This document shows positions 55,516-64,000 of a DNA stretch of 64,000 bases, piece after piece. The stretch is from contig NZ_QUNO01000023.1 in assembly GCF_003387475.1 (NCBI RefSeq), forward strand, positions 1 through 64,000, written 5' to 3'. The first letter of the stretch is position 1, and the number at the start of each line of letters is the position of its first letter. Source of the stretch: Kutzneria buriramensis (lineage in GTDB: Bacteria > Actinomycetota > Actinomycetes > Mycobacteriales > Pseudonocardiaceae). Made by a program: the position numbers and the translations under genes. A model generated the notes under the pieces. That model saw only the letters and a program-made list of their open reading frames with translations. It had not been told where the DNA came from and did no database searches.

Positions 55516-56484
55516 ATGACGATCACCACTGACCAGACCACCTGGTTCGCGCAGACCTTCGAGCGGATGGCCAGCAACGTCAGCCAGGTCGTCCTGGGCA
55601 AGCACCACGTCGCCCGGCTGGCCGTCGTCTGCCTGCTGTCCGAAGGACACCTCCTGCTCGAGGACTGCCCGGGCACAGGCAAGACCTCGCTGGCGCGGGC
55701 GCTGGCCAACACCGTGCAGGGCTCGCAGTCGCGCATCCAGTTCACGCCGGACCTGCTGCCCTCGGACGTGACCGGGGTGACCGTGTACGACCAGCGTACG
55801 CAGCAGTTCGAGTTCCACAAGGGACCGGTGTTCAGCAACATCGTGCTCGCCGACGAGATCAACCGGGCCTCGCCAAAGACCCAGTCGGCGCTGCTGGAGG
55901 TTATGGAGGAGGGACGGGTCACCGTGGACGGCCAGTCCCGGCCGGTCGACCGCCCGTTCATGGTGATCGCCACCCAGAACCCGATCGAGCAGGCCGGAAC
56001 CTACCAGCTGCCGGAGGCCCAGCTGGACCGGTTCCTGATGAAGACCAGCGTCGGCTACCCCGACCACGAGGCCACCGTCGCGTTGCTGGCCGACTCCGCC
56101 GTGCGTGACAGGGCGTCACGGGCCCAGCCGGTGATCACCGCATCGGTGGTGGCCACGATGAGCTCGTTGGCAGACCAGGTCCATGTCGACCCGGCGGTGC
56201 TCGCCTACGTGAGCCGGCTGGCCGAGGAGACCCGCCGCCATCGACACGTCACGCTCGGGTTGTCGGTGCGCGGCTGCCTGGCCTACGTCCGATGCGCGAA
56301 GACGTGGGCCCTCGGATGCGGCCGGGAGTACGTGGTGCCGGACGACATCAAGCAACTGGCGCAGCCCATCCTCTCGCACCGTTTGCTGGTGGACCCGGAC
56401 GCGGAGTTCGCCGGTGTCCGCGTGGAGAGCGTCATCGATGATGTCCTCGCCGCCGTCGCGGCCCCGACCATGAGGGCGGCGTGA
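55516..56484 (+). CDS. MoxR-family AAA+ ATPase
   Basis: 322 residues from the ATG at 55516 (GGAG 8-9 bases upstream). MoxR signatures: LLLEDCPGTGKTSLARALAN (Walker A), then IQFTPDLLPSDVTGV, FSNIVLADEINRASPKTQSA (Walker B), LLEVMEEGRVTVDG, VIATQNPIEQAGTYQLPEAQ and LDRFLMK. These chaperone-like ATPases insert metals or remodel partner proteins, usually with a DUF58/VWA protein encoded next door, as here (stop overlaps next GTG). Confidence 0.95.
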   Translation: MTITTDQTTWFAQTFERMASNVSQVVLGKHHVARLAVVCLLSEGHLLLEDCPGTGKTSLARALANTVQGSQSRIQFTPDLLPSDVTGVTVYDQRTQQFEFHKGPVFSNIVLADEINRASPKTQSALLEVMEEGRVTVDGQSRPVDRPFMVIATQNPIEQAGTYQLPEAQLDRFLMKTSVGYPDHEATVALLADSAVRDRASRAQPVITASVVATMSSLADQVHVDPAVLAYVSRLAEETRRHRHVTLGLSVRGCLAYVRCAKTWALGCGREYVVPDDIKQLAQPILSHRLLVDPDAEFAGVRVESVIDDVLAAVAAPTMRAA

Positions 56485-57656
56485 CCGTCTTGAGGCGGCT
56501 GGCGCCGCTATTGTCCGTGGTCAGCCCGCTGGGACGGGCGGTCGCGGTCGTCGCCGTGCTGAGTTGGCTGGTGGGTTGGCAACTCGGTTGGGCAGAGGCG
56601 ATGGTCGCCGCCGCGGCCTGTGCCGCGCTCCTCGGGCTCTGTTCGCTGTTCACGATCGGCCGGATCGCGCTCGAGGTGACCGTGGACACGCAGCCGCGAC
56701 GAGTGGTCGCGGGCACCCCGGTGGTAGTGGGCATCACGGCGACCTGCGCCTCTCGCCGGGCGCTGCTGCCCGTCGAACTCGACGTGCCGATCGGCGACTC
56801 CTCGACCCGGCTCGCGCTTCCTGGTCTCGCGAACGGCGCCGTCCATGAGGAACTGATCTCGGTGCAGACCACACGGCGCGGCGTGATCACCATCGGACCG
56901 GCCAGTTGCCTGCGCGGAGACCCGTTCGGGCTGTGCTGGCGGTCGACGACCTGGGGAGGCCCGACCGAGGTGTTCGTGCACCCGGTGACGGTCGCGCTCG
57001 CCCCGCTCGGCGTCGGCCTGCTGCGCGACCTGGAGGGCCGGACCAGCAACAACCGGTCGAACAGCGACCTGGCCTTCCACAGCCTGCGGGACTACGTGCC
57101 GGGCGACGACCGCCGGCACATCCACTGGCGTTCGTCGGCGAAGTTGGCCACCTCCGACTCGGACGGCCGGTTCCTCGTCCGGCAGTTCCTGGACACTCGA
57201 AGGACCCATCTGACGGTGGTCGTCGACGGTGATCCCGCCGCCTACCGGGATCCCGAGGACTTCGAGTCCGCCATCGCCGCCGCAGCCTCGGTGGTCGGCC
57301 GGGCCGCCCGCGACGACATGCGGACGTCGGTGTTCGCGGCAGGCCCCGTCGCTACGGTCCGGCATCCGCTCGACGCCTTCTGCCGCGCGGAACTCGGCGG
57401 CAGCGGACTGGTGGAGCTCACCGGCCGGGTGGCGAAGACCGCGCCGGCGACCAGCATGGCGCTGCTCGTCACCGGCGCGCGCACGGAGCTCTCGGTGCTC
57501 CGGCGGGCCGCTCGCGCGCTGCCCCCGCAAGTCAGCGTCGTCGCCCTGCGCGTGGACCCGACGTCGAAGGCCGGCGTATCCGTGAGTGGCGCACTCACGC
57601 TACTGACGATGCCCACTTTGGACAGTCTGCCCGCGCTGCTGCGGAGGTCGGCGTGA
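56481..57656 (+). CDS. DUF58-domain membrane protein
   Basis: 391 residues, GTG start overlapping the MoxR stop. Two N-terminal hydrophobic helices (AVAVVAVLSWLVGWQLGW and AAACAALLGLCSLFTIG) are followed by a beta domain and the DUF58 hallmark FHSLRDYVPGDDRRHIHWRS, with a VWA-like fold after it (HLTVVVDGDPAAYRD, TSMALLVTGA). The MoxR-DUF58-transglutaminase trio is widespread and thought to act in envelope complex assembly. Stop overlaps the next GTG. Confidence 0.9.
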   Translation: MTVLRRLAPLLSVVSPLGRAVAVVAVLSWLVGWQLGWAEAMVAAAACAALLGLCSLFTIGRIALEVTVDTQPRRVVAGTPVVVGITATCASRRALLPVELDVPIGDSSTRLALPGLANGAVHEELISVQTTRRGVITIGPASCLRGDPFGLCWRSTTWGGPTEVFVHPVTVALAPLGVGLLRDLEGRTSNNRSNSDLAFHSLRDYVPGDDRRHIHWRSSAKLATSDSDGRFLVRQFLDTRRTHLTVVVDGDPAAYRDPEDFESAIAAAASVVGRAARDDMRTSVFAAGPVATVRHPLDAFCRAELGGSGLVELTGRVAKTAPATSMALLVTGARTELSVLRRAARALPPQVSVVALRVDPTSKAGVSVSGALTLLTMPTLDSLPALLRRSA

Positions 57657-59881
57657 ATCGAGCGGCTCTGGCGGACGCCGCCTTCGTAGTGGTGCTGTGC
57701 ATGGCGGCGCTGTTTGGATTCAGCACCACCTACAGCGGCTTGTCCTTCCTGCTCGTCGGCGCCGTCGGTGTGCTGCTCGGGGTGATCGTGGGTTGGCTGG
57801 GCGGCATGCTGCGCCAGCCGGTGTTGATGGTGGCGTTGTTGACCGTGGTCGTGTTCTTCCTGCTCGGCGGCGCTGTCGCGCTGCGTGGCCAGATACTGCC
57901 GACTGTGCCGGTGTTGGCCAGCCTCGCCGACCTGAGCGTGCACGGGTGGATGCAGCTGCTCACGACACTGCCGCCGGTCGACACCAGCGGTCCGTTGCTG
58001 GTGATCCCGTACATCCTCGGACTTATCGGCGGGGCGGCCGGGTTTACACTGGCCCGGCGGGTGCGCCTCAGCATCGCCCCGGTCGCGGTGCCCGTGGCGT
58101 TGCTGGCGTCGGTCATCCTGCTCGGCACCTCGGAGCCGGCGGCGTTGTTGTTGCAGGGAGCGGTGTTCACCTGCGTTGCCGGACTGTGGGCCGCGCTGCG
58201 GGCCGCGCGGAGGCACCAGCGGGTCGGTGGCCGTGCCGGCCGGGCGTCCCGCCTCCTGTCCGGCGCGGGTGTTCTCGGAGTGACGGTCGCGATCGCCGCC
58301 GTCGCCGGTCCGGCGCTGCCAGGCGCGGGCGACAATCCTCGGCTTGTGCTCCGGGACCATGTCCAACCGCCGGTGGACGTCGCGGCGTTCCCGAGCCCGC
58401 TGGTCGGCTTCCGCAAGTACACCAAGGACGCCAACCAGCTGTGGGACCAGGCGCTGTTCACCGTGTCGTCGCTGCCGGCCGGCGCCACGGTTCGGATCGC
58501 GACGCTCGACGACTACGACGGCTCAGTGTGGGGAGCGAGCAACCGCCCGGGCGCGGCCACCTCGTTCCAACGCGTAGGAACGCGGATCGAACAATCGGTC
58601 ACCGGCACTCAGGTGAGCATGCGGGTGACGATCAAACCCGCCTACGCGCAGGCGGACGATCTCGACGCGTGGCTCCCGACCGTCGGCGCGGCGACCGCAG
58701 TCGACTTCACCGGCCCCCACGCGGCGTCGGAGTCCGACAGTTTCCGGTACAACCTCGGCGCGCGATCGGGCGTGGTCACGGACCGCCTGTCCGCCGGCGA
58801 TTCCTACACCGTGCAGGCCGTGATCGACTCGACGACGTCCCCGGTCGATCCGCAGCCACTCGGACAGTCCGAAGTGGACTCCAAGTTCACGGCGCTCGCC
58901 GCGAGCCGAGCAGTGCAGTGGGCAGGAAAGGCGAGCGGCCCCTGGAACGAACTGCAAGCCGTCACCACCTACCTGCACGCCAACGGCGCCTACAGCGACG
59001 GTGGCCCCGGCGAGACGCAGTTCCTGCCCGGTCACGGCGCGGGCCGCCTCGGCTCGTTCCTGAACGGCCACCAACCGGTCGGGGACGACGAGCAGTACGC
59101 CGCCGCATTCGCGTTGATCGCCAACGACCTGGGCATGCCGGCGCGCGTCGTGCTGGGTGCGGTGCCCGAGGCGGACGGGACCGTCAAGGGCAAGGACGTC
59201 CACGCCTGGGTCGAGGTGCACGTGGCGGACGGCCGATGGATCCCGATTCCGCAGACGACGTTCATGCCGGACACCAGCCGCAAGCCGGATCAGCAGCCGC
59301 CGCAGAAGATCCAGAACGCGAGCGCCGCGGTGGTACCGCCGCCGAACGCCGTACGCCCGCCGAGCACGCTCGACGACGCGGAGCAGGCCGCCACCCGCGG
59401 CGGTCGTGTGACCGGCGACCCCGGACCAGAGGGCTGGCAGCTGCCCGAGTTCGTAGTGGCCGCGCTGACATGGGGCGGTCCACCGATCCTGCTCGGTGCC
59501 CTCGTGTGCGGACTGATCGTCGCCATCAAGGCGAGACGGCGCAGTCTTCGACGTAGCCGCGGCACGCCGGTCTCCCGTTTCGCCACCGGCTGGTTGGAGC
59601 TGGTCGATCACGCGAGGGACCTGGGCGTCGCGGTGTCCCGTGGCGGTACGCGGCGGGAACAAGCCGGTGAGCTTGCCCGGTACGACATCGGCGGCCTCGC
59701 GTTCGCCGCGGACGCCACCGTTTTCGGCCCCGGTCTCTCCTCCGACCAGGACGCCGAGTTGTTCTGGCGGGAGATCGACCGCGCCCGCCGGGCGATGAGC
59801 GCCGGTGTCGGCCGGTGGCGGCGGATCCGCGCTGCGCTGAACCTGACCACACTCCGGCCCGGCTGGGGGCGTCGCCGATGA
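57653..59881 (+). CDS. Transglutaminase-fold membrane protein lacking the catalytic Cys
   Basis: 742 residues, GTG start overlapping DUF58. About six N-terminal membrane helices (e.g. FVVVLCMAALFGFSTTYSG, LVIPYILGLIGGAAGFTLA) precede an external transglutaminase-like domain and a further helix (LLGALVCGLIVAIKA) with a cytosolic tail. The usual core G-D/x-C-E-Q-(Y/F)-A-A-A reads GDDEQYAAAFALIANDLGMP, with D479 where the catalytic Cys belongs. H517 in DVHAWVEVHVADGRW is kept, but the Asp of the W-DPT motif is replaced (WIPIPQTTF). The domain is therefore probably a binding module, not an enzyme. Stop overlaps the next ATG. Confidence 0.85.
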   Translation: MNRAALADAAFVVVLCMAALFGFSTTYSGLSFLLVGAVGVLLGVIVGWLGGMLRQPVLMVALLTVVVFFLLGGAVALRGQILPTVPVLASLADLSVHGWMQLLTTLPPVDTSGPLLVIPYILGLIGGAAGFTLARRVRLSIAPVAVPVALLASVILLGTSEPAALLLQGAVFTCVAGLWAALRAARRHQRVGGRAGRASRLLSGAGVLGVTVAIAAVAGPALPGAGDNPRLVLRDHVQPPVDVAAFPSPLVGFRKYTKDANQLWDQALFTVSSLPAGATVRIATLDDYDGSVWGASNRPGAATSFQRVGTRIEQSVTGTQVSMRVTIKPAYAQADDLDAWLPTVGAATAVDFTGPHAASESDSFRYNLGARSGVVTDRLSAGDSYTVQAVIDSTTSPVDPQPLGQSEVDSKFTALAASRAVQWAGKASGPWNELQAVTTYLHANGAYSDGGPGETQFLPGHGAGRLGSFLNGHQPVGDDEQYAAAFALIANDLGMPARVVLGAVPEADGTVKGKDVHAWVEVHVADGRWIPIPQTTFMPDTSRKPDQQPPQKIQNASAAVVPPPNAVRPPSTLDDAEQAATRGGRVTGDPGPEGWQLPEFVVAALTWGGPPILLGALVCGLIVAIKARRRSLRRSRGTPVSRFATGWLELVDHARDLGVAVSRGGTRREQAGELARYDIGGLAFAADATVFGPGLSSDQDAELFWREIDRARRAMSAGVGRWRRIRAALNLTTLRPGWGRRR

Positions 59882-62800
59882 AGCTGAAACTCACCCTGCG
59901 GCGATCTGGCCGCCCGGATGCCGATCTGCTCGTCACCGTGGACGCGCGGACGAAGATCGGCGAGTTGGCGCAGTACCTCGCCGGAGCTGATCCCACCGGC
60001 AGCGTGACCGGCGACAGCGCGCTGACGATCGCGGTGGTCGGCAGAGAACACCTCGCGCTCGATCCCTGGACGGCAGTCGGGGACACCACCCTGTGCTGCG
60101 GCGCCACCATCGCCCTCGTACCCGGCGGACGTACGTTCGCCGACCCGTCGATGCCCGTCGCGACGCTGCGGATCGTCGACGGGCCCGACGTCGGGCGGGA
60201 GTTTCCACTGCGGACCGGATCGAGCGTGATCGGGCGGGAGCACGACTGCACGGTCCGGCTCACCGATCCGCTGGTGTCACGCCGCCACGCCAGGGTGAAC
60301 GTCACCGACGTCGTGGACATCACCGACCTCGGCTCCGCCAACGGCATGCAGATCGGCGAGAGCCAGGTCTCCCACACGGTGCTGCGGCCGGGAGAAACGG
60401 TCCGGCTCGGCGACACCGAGCTGGCGCTCGTGTCGTTCACGCCCGCAGTTGCTCGGGGCGCGGCCGTGACCACCGTCGAGTTCGTCCGCTCGCCCCGGCT
60501 GGACCCCCGCTACGTCGGCGTCGAGTTCGCCGCACCGACGCCACCGCAACGTCCGCATGGCCAGCGGTTCCCGATGCTGTCCGTGCTAGCGCCGATCCTG
60601 ATGGGGGTCGTGCTCTACGCGGTCACCGGCTCGCTGCTGTCCCTGCTGTTCGTCGGGCTCAGTCCGTTGATGATGATCGGCGGAGCGGTCGAGACCAAAT
60701 GGGGCGCTCGCAAGGACTTCCGACTGGCGCTCCGCCTGTTCCGTTCCGACGTGGACGATCTGGTCGCCGACGTGCGCCGTGAACTGGAGCGGGAAGCCGT
60801 CGAACGTGACCGGGAACATCCGGCGACCGGAGACTGCGTCGACGCCGTCCGCACCCGCGCACCGTTGCTGTGGACCAGACGTCCCGACGACCGTGGCTTC
60901 CTGGAGCTGCGCCTGGCCACCGGGGCACTGCCGTCGCGCTTTTCCGTGCGCCTGCCCGACACGCAGGCACTGCCCCGAGACCTGGTCGCGGAGCTGGCCA
61001 AGGCCGTGGATCCGTTGGGCGTCGTGGCCGGCGTGCCGATCGTTGCCCGGCCAGGTGAGCACGGAGCGATCGGGGTCGCCGGGCCCAGACCGGTCATGCT
61101 CGGCGTCGCACGGGCCCTGGTCACGCAGCTCGTCGCGCTGCACTCGCCCGCTGAGGTCGTGCTCACGGCGTTCGCCTCGTCGGAATCGGCTCGGGACTGG
61201 GAGTGGCTGCGGTGGCTGCCGCACACGACATCGCCGCACTCGCCGATCAACTGCCGTCAGCTCACGTCGAGCACGCCCGAGGCGACGGCGCTGGCCGCCG
61301 AACTGGATGCGTTGCTGGAACGACGGGAAGCGGGTGGCCCCGGCCCGGCCGTCTTCGTGCTGGTGGAGGACGACGCGCCGATTGACCGCAGTCGGCTGGT
61401 CGAGCTGGCGGAGCGGGGATGGAAACTCGGCATCCATGTGCTGTGGCTGGCTGGCGACACCACCGGTCTGCCCGCCGCGTGCCGGGCCTTCGTGTCGGTC
61501 GAGCACGGCCCGGACCGGGCGACGGTCGGGTTCGGACACGACGGGCACAGCGTCACCTCAGTCGTGGTCGAGACGCTGGACGCCGGCACCGTCGCAGAGC
61601 TGGGTCGCGCGCTCTCACCCCTGGTCGACGCCGGCGCGCGGCTCGATGACGACAGCGATCTGCCGAAGTCGGTGTCGTTGGTGTCCGTCCCGGAGGAGCC
61701 GATGGCGATGGCCCCGGCCGCCGTGCTCGAACAGTGGACCGCCAACCAGTCGGTGCTGACCGGCCCGTACGCGCCCGAGGAGCCGATCGAACGGGCCGGC
61801 ACGCTTCGCGCCGTCATCGGTATGTCCGCGACTGGTCCGCATGCCCTCGACCTGCGCGCCGACGGTCCGCACGCGCTGGTCGGCGGCACGACCGGCGCCG
61901 GCAAGAGTGAACTGCTCCAGGCCTGGCTGCTGGCGATGGCCGCCGCCCACAGCCCGCAGCGCCTGACCTTCCTCCTCGTCGACTACAAGGGCGGTTCCGC
62001 GTTCCACGAGGTCGCCGAGCTGCCGCACACCGTCGGCATCGTCACCGACCTCGGGCCGCACCAGGCCCGCCGGGCGCTGGAGTCGTTGACCGCCGAGCTG
62101 CGTCGCCGGGAGGAGATCCTGGCCAAGCACAAGGTCAAGGACCTGGTGCAGATGGAGAAGGACGGCCATCGTGACGCGCCGCCCAGCCTAGTGATCGTGG
62201 TCGACGAGTTCGCCGCGCTGGTGGCGGAGATCCCGGAGTTCGTCGATGGCGTCGTCAACATCGCGCAGCGCGGCCGATCCCTCGGCCTGCACCTGATCCT
62301 GGCCACCCAGCGACCGGCCGGCGTGATCAAGGAGAACCTGCGGGCCAACACCAACCTCCGGCTGGCGCTGCGGATGGCCGACGAGGCCGACAGCATGGAC
62401 GTGCTCGGGTCGCCCCAGGCCGCGTTCTTCGATCCGGAAGCCCCCGGCCGCGCTGTGTCGAAGACCGGGCCGGGACGGCTCGTGCCGTTCCAGACCGGCT
62501 ACGCCGGCGGATGGACCACCGCCGAGGGCGACAAGCCGGAGATCGTCGTCGAGGAGCTCCGTTTCGGACGTGGACGGAAATGGACGCTGCCCAAGAAGCG
62601 GAAGGCCGTGCTGCCCGATCCCGGTCCCACCGACATCCAGCGACTCGTCGAGGCCGTGCGGCAGGCGGCCGAGCACGCCCGGCTCCCGCGCCCGACCCGG
62701 CCATGGCTGCCGGAGCTGGAACCGGTGTATGACCTGCACGACCTGTACAAGCGCCGTCGCAATTCCCGGGACAGCGTCGAAGGCGAGCTCGTCTTCGCGA

Positions 62801-64000
62801 TCGAGGACGACCCGCACGACCAGGAGCAGCGGCCGGTGGTCTTCCATCCGGACGTGGACGGCAACCTGGCCGTCTACGGCACCGGCGGCGCCGGCAAGAG
62901 CACGCTGCTCCGGTCGATCGCGATCGCCGCCGGCTTCACCGGGGGCTGCCACGTCTACGGCCTCGACTTCGGTGCCCGCGGCTTGGCCATGCTCGAGGAG
63001 CTGCCGCACGTCGGCAGCGTCATCCCAGGCTCCGAGCACGAGCGCGTCGTGCGGCTGCTGCGCTGGCTGCGTGCGGAGATCGACGAACGAGCTGTCCGGT
63101 TCTCCCAGGCGCATGCCGGCTCACTGGGTGACTACCGGAGCCTCAGTGGCGATTCCGGTGAGCCACGGATCCTTTTGCTGCTGGACGGCATGAGTGCCTT
63201 CCGCCAGGCGTACGAGGTCGGCGAGCACAGCCGCTGGTACGAGGTGCTCCTGGGCATCGCCGCCGACGGCCGCAATGTCGGCGTGCACCTCGTGCTGTCC
63301 GCCGACCGCCTCAACGCCGTGCCCACCGCGCTTGGTTCCGCGATGCAACGCCGGGTGGTGCTGCGGATGGCCGATCCGACCGACTACACCCAGGTCGGGA
63401 TGGCCGTCGACGTGCTGGGACCGTCTTCGCCTCCCGGCCGGGGCATGCTGGGCGGTGCCGAGATCCAGGTCGCTGTCCTCGGGTCCCAGCCCGACGTCAA
63501 CTCCCAGGCTGCCGGTGTCCGTCGGCTCGCCGCGGCGATGACCGGCGCGGGTCTGCCCGCCGCGCCGCCCATCCGGCAGCTGGCCGATCAGATTCCGCTG
63601 TCGGAGCTGCCTGTTCTCGAGGCCGAGCCGGTGCTGGGTGTCGCCTCGGACTCGTTGGCGCCGTTCACCTTCCGGCCGACCGGCAGCTTCGTCGTCTGCG
63701 GGCCGCCCGGCTCGGGCCGTACCACCACCCTGCGGGCGATCGCCGCAGCGCTGCTCCGCTGGCAACCGGACCGCGAGCTGCACTACTTCGGCCTCCGACA
63801 GTCCGAACTCGGCGACCTCCCCTGCTGGGCATCGGCCGCCCGGACCGTCACCGAGCACACCGACCATGCCCGTCAGCTCGCCGAACGCCTCGACTCCTGG
63901 GTGCCCGGCGACCGCCCCGTCGCCGTGTTCCTTGAGAGCGTCAACGAGATTTCCGACGGCCCGGCGGGTGCTCCGCTGCTCGCACTGGCCAAGCGGTGCC
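59878..64000 (+). CDS. eccC: FHA-containing FtsK/EccC (EssC)-type secretion ATPase, partial
   Basis: Starts at an ATG overlapping the previous stop and runs past the window end (1374 codons seen). An N-terminal ubiquitin/YukD- or FHA-like segment (MKLKLTLRRSGRPDADLLVT) is followed by an FHA domain (SVIGREHDCTVRLTDPLVSR, RHARV, DLGSANGMQIG), then two membrane helices (FPMLSVLAPILMGVVLYAV, LLSLLFVGLSPLMMIGGAV). FtsK/SpoIIIE ATPase domains have Walker A GGTTGAGKSELLQ (K676) with LTFLLVDYKGGSAF and LVIVVDEFAALV, a second YGTGGAGKSTLL (K1007), and a third GPPGSGRTTTL where R1281 replaces the Lys. This is the motor of a type VII secretion system; the FHA-EssC layout links it to the upstream kinase. 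Symbol is by function. Confidence 0.85.
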   Translation, partial: MKLKLTLRRSGRPDADLLVTVDARTKIGELAQYLAGADPTGSVTGDSALTIAVVGREHLALDPWTAVGDTTLCCGATIALVPGGRTFADPSMPVATLRIVDGPDVGREFPLRTGSSVIGREHDCTVRLTDPLVSRRHARVNVTDVVDITDLGSANGMQIGESQVSHTVLRPGETVRLGDTELALVSFTPAVARGAAVTTVEFVRSPRLDPRYVGVEFAAPTPPQRPHGQRFPMLSVLAPILMGVVLYAVTGSLLSLLFVGLSPLMMIGGAVETKWGARKDFRLALRLFRSDVDDLVADVRRELEREAVERDREHPATGDCVDAVRTRAPLLWTRRPDDRGFLELRLATGALPSRFSVRLPDTQALPRDLVAELAKAVDPLGVVAGVPIVARPGEHGAIGVAGPRPVMLGVARALVTQLVALHSPAEVVLTAFASSESARDWEWLRWLPHTTSPHSPINCRQLTSSTPEATALAAELDALLERREAGGPGPAVFVLVEDDAPIDRSRLVELAERGWKLGIHVLWLAGDTTGLPAACRAFVSVEHGPDRATVGFGHDGHSVTSVVVETLDAGTVAELGRALSPLVDAGARLDDDSDLPKSVSLVSVPEEPMAMAPAAVLEQWTANQSVLTGPYAPEEPIERAGTLRAVIGMSATGPHALDLRADGPHALVGGTTGAGKSELLQAWLLAMAAAHSPQRLTFLLVDYKGGSAFHEVAELPHTVGIVTDLGPHQARRALESLTAELRRREEILAKHKVKDLVQMEKDGHRDAPPSLVIVVDEFAALVAEIPEFVDGVVNIAQRGRSLGLHLILATQRPAGVIKENLRANTNLRLALRMADEADSMDVLGSPQAAFFDPEAPGRAVSKTGPGRLVPFQTGYAGGWTTAEGDKPEIVVEELRFGRGRKWTLPKKRKAVLPDPGPTDIQRLVEAVRQAAEHARLPRPTRPWLPELEPVYDLHDLYKRRRNSRDSVEGELVFAIEDDPHDQEQRPVVFHPDVDGNLAVYGTGGAGKSTLLRSIAIAAGFTGGCHVYGLDFGARGLAMLEELPHVGSVIPGSEHERVVRLLRWLRAEIDERAVRFSQAHAGSLGDYRSLSGDSGEPRILLLLDGMSAFRQAYEVGEHSRWYEVLLGIAADGRNVGVHLVLSADRLNAVPTALGSAMQRRVVLRMADPTDYTQVGMAVDVLGPSSPPGRGMLGGAEIQVAVLGSQPDVNSQAAGVRRLAAAMTGAGLPAAPPIRQLADQIPLSELPVLEAEPVLGVASDSLAPFTFRPTGSFVVCGPPGSGRTTTLRAIAAALLRWQPDRELHYFGLRQSELGDLPCWASAARTVTEHTDHARQLAERLDSWVPGDRPVAVFLESVNEISDGPAGAPLLALAKRC

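Noticed and set aside
57697-59556. 619-codon plus-strand ORF in another frame of the transglutaminase-fold gene
   Set aside because: Arg/Gly/Pro-rich shadow; the overlapping frame has membrane helices and the transglutaminase core.
1-64000. CRISPR array or cas genes
   Set aside because: No regularly spaced short repeats seen by eye; the DinG-like domain alone is not evidence for type IV CRISPR.

Overview
The window is high-GC DNA with many GTG starts and dense overlapping (ATGA/GTGA) operons. It carries IS701, IS3 and IS630 remnants, a PP2C/FHA/Ser-Thr-kinase cassette and an FtsK/EccC-type secretion ATPase. This points to a filamentous actinomycete, most likely of the Pseudonocardiales; that placement is inference, because no rRNA or marker gene is present. 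The left two thirds is an accessory region full of decayed mobile DNA and defence-like operons. The right third is an intact, tightly coupled housekeeping-style cluster.

Layout. 1-3.3 kb: decayed IS5- and IS701-type transposases and a broken nucleoside-phosphorylase-like gene, ending in a run of 25 G. 3.4-11.2 kb (minus strand): four overlapping genes for a Wadjet/MksBEF-like condensin system (JetA kleisin, JetB, JetC SMC-like ATPase, JetD Toprim nuclease). 11.5-13.1 kb: a membrane protein and two doubtful small ORFs. 13.4-17.3 kb: an IS3 remnant, then a SpoIIE-type phosphatase, a B12-binding protein interrupted by an in-frame TAG and a stub of a STAS-like protein, bracketed by two ~64-bp direct repeats. 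17.5-25.2 kb: exported proteins (an SdrD-B surface protein with a sortase signal, a membrane-anchored protein, a beta-helix lipoprotein, a Tat-exported DyP peroxidase) and a LuxR-type regulator. 25.6-27.9 kb: a graveyard with a beta-lactamase stub, two IS630 pieces in reversed order around a lower-GC 93-codon gene, a 5'-truncated HhH-GPD glycosylase and the 3' half of a tRNA.

28.2-44.4 kb, all minus strand, is the most striking part. A 1992-residue protein fuses a DEDDh exonuclease, a DinG/XPD-like helicase and a complete RecQ-like helicase. Its gene overlaps one for an unrecognised 738-residue protein, which is followed by a 2029-residue STAND/AAA-type ATPase. A PIN_8 nuclease-like gene lies upstream. 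The operon begins close to the tRNA fragment, as expected for a genomic island. I consider it a candidate anti-phage or anti-plasmid system not matching a named type I can recall.

44.5-64 kb (plus strand): a WXG100-like protein, an unknown protein, PP2C phosphatase, FHA protein, Ser/Thr kinase, a 2059-residue cadherin-like/FN3 surface protein, MoxR ATPase, DUF58 protein, a transglutaminase-fold membrane protein that lacks its catalytic Cys, and an FHA-EccC/EssC-like ATPase that runs off the end. The phosphatase, kinase and FHA proteins probably form a phospho-signalling loop controlling a type VII-like secretion or cell-envelope process. The MoxR-DUF58-transglutaminase trio is a common chaperone/assembly module.
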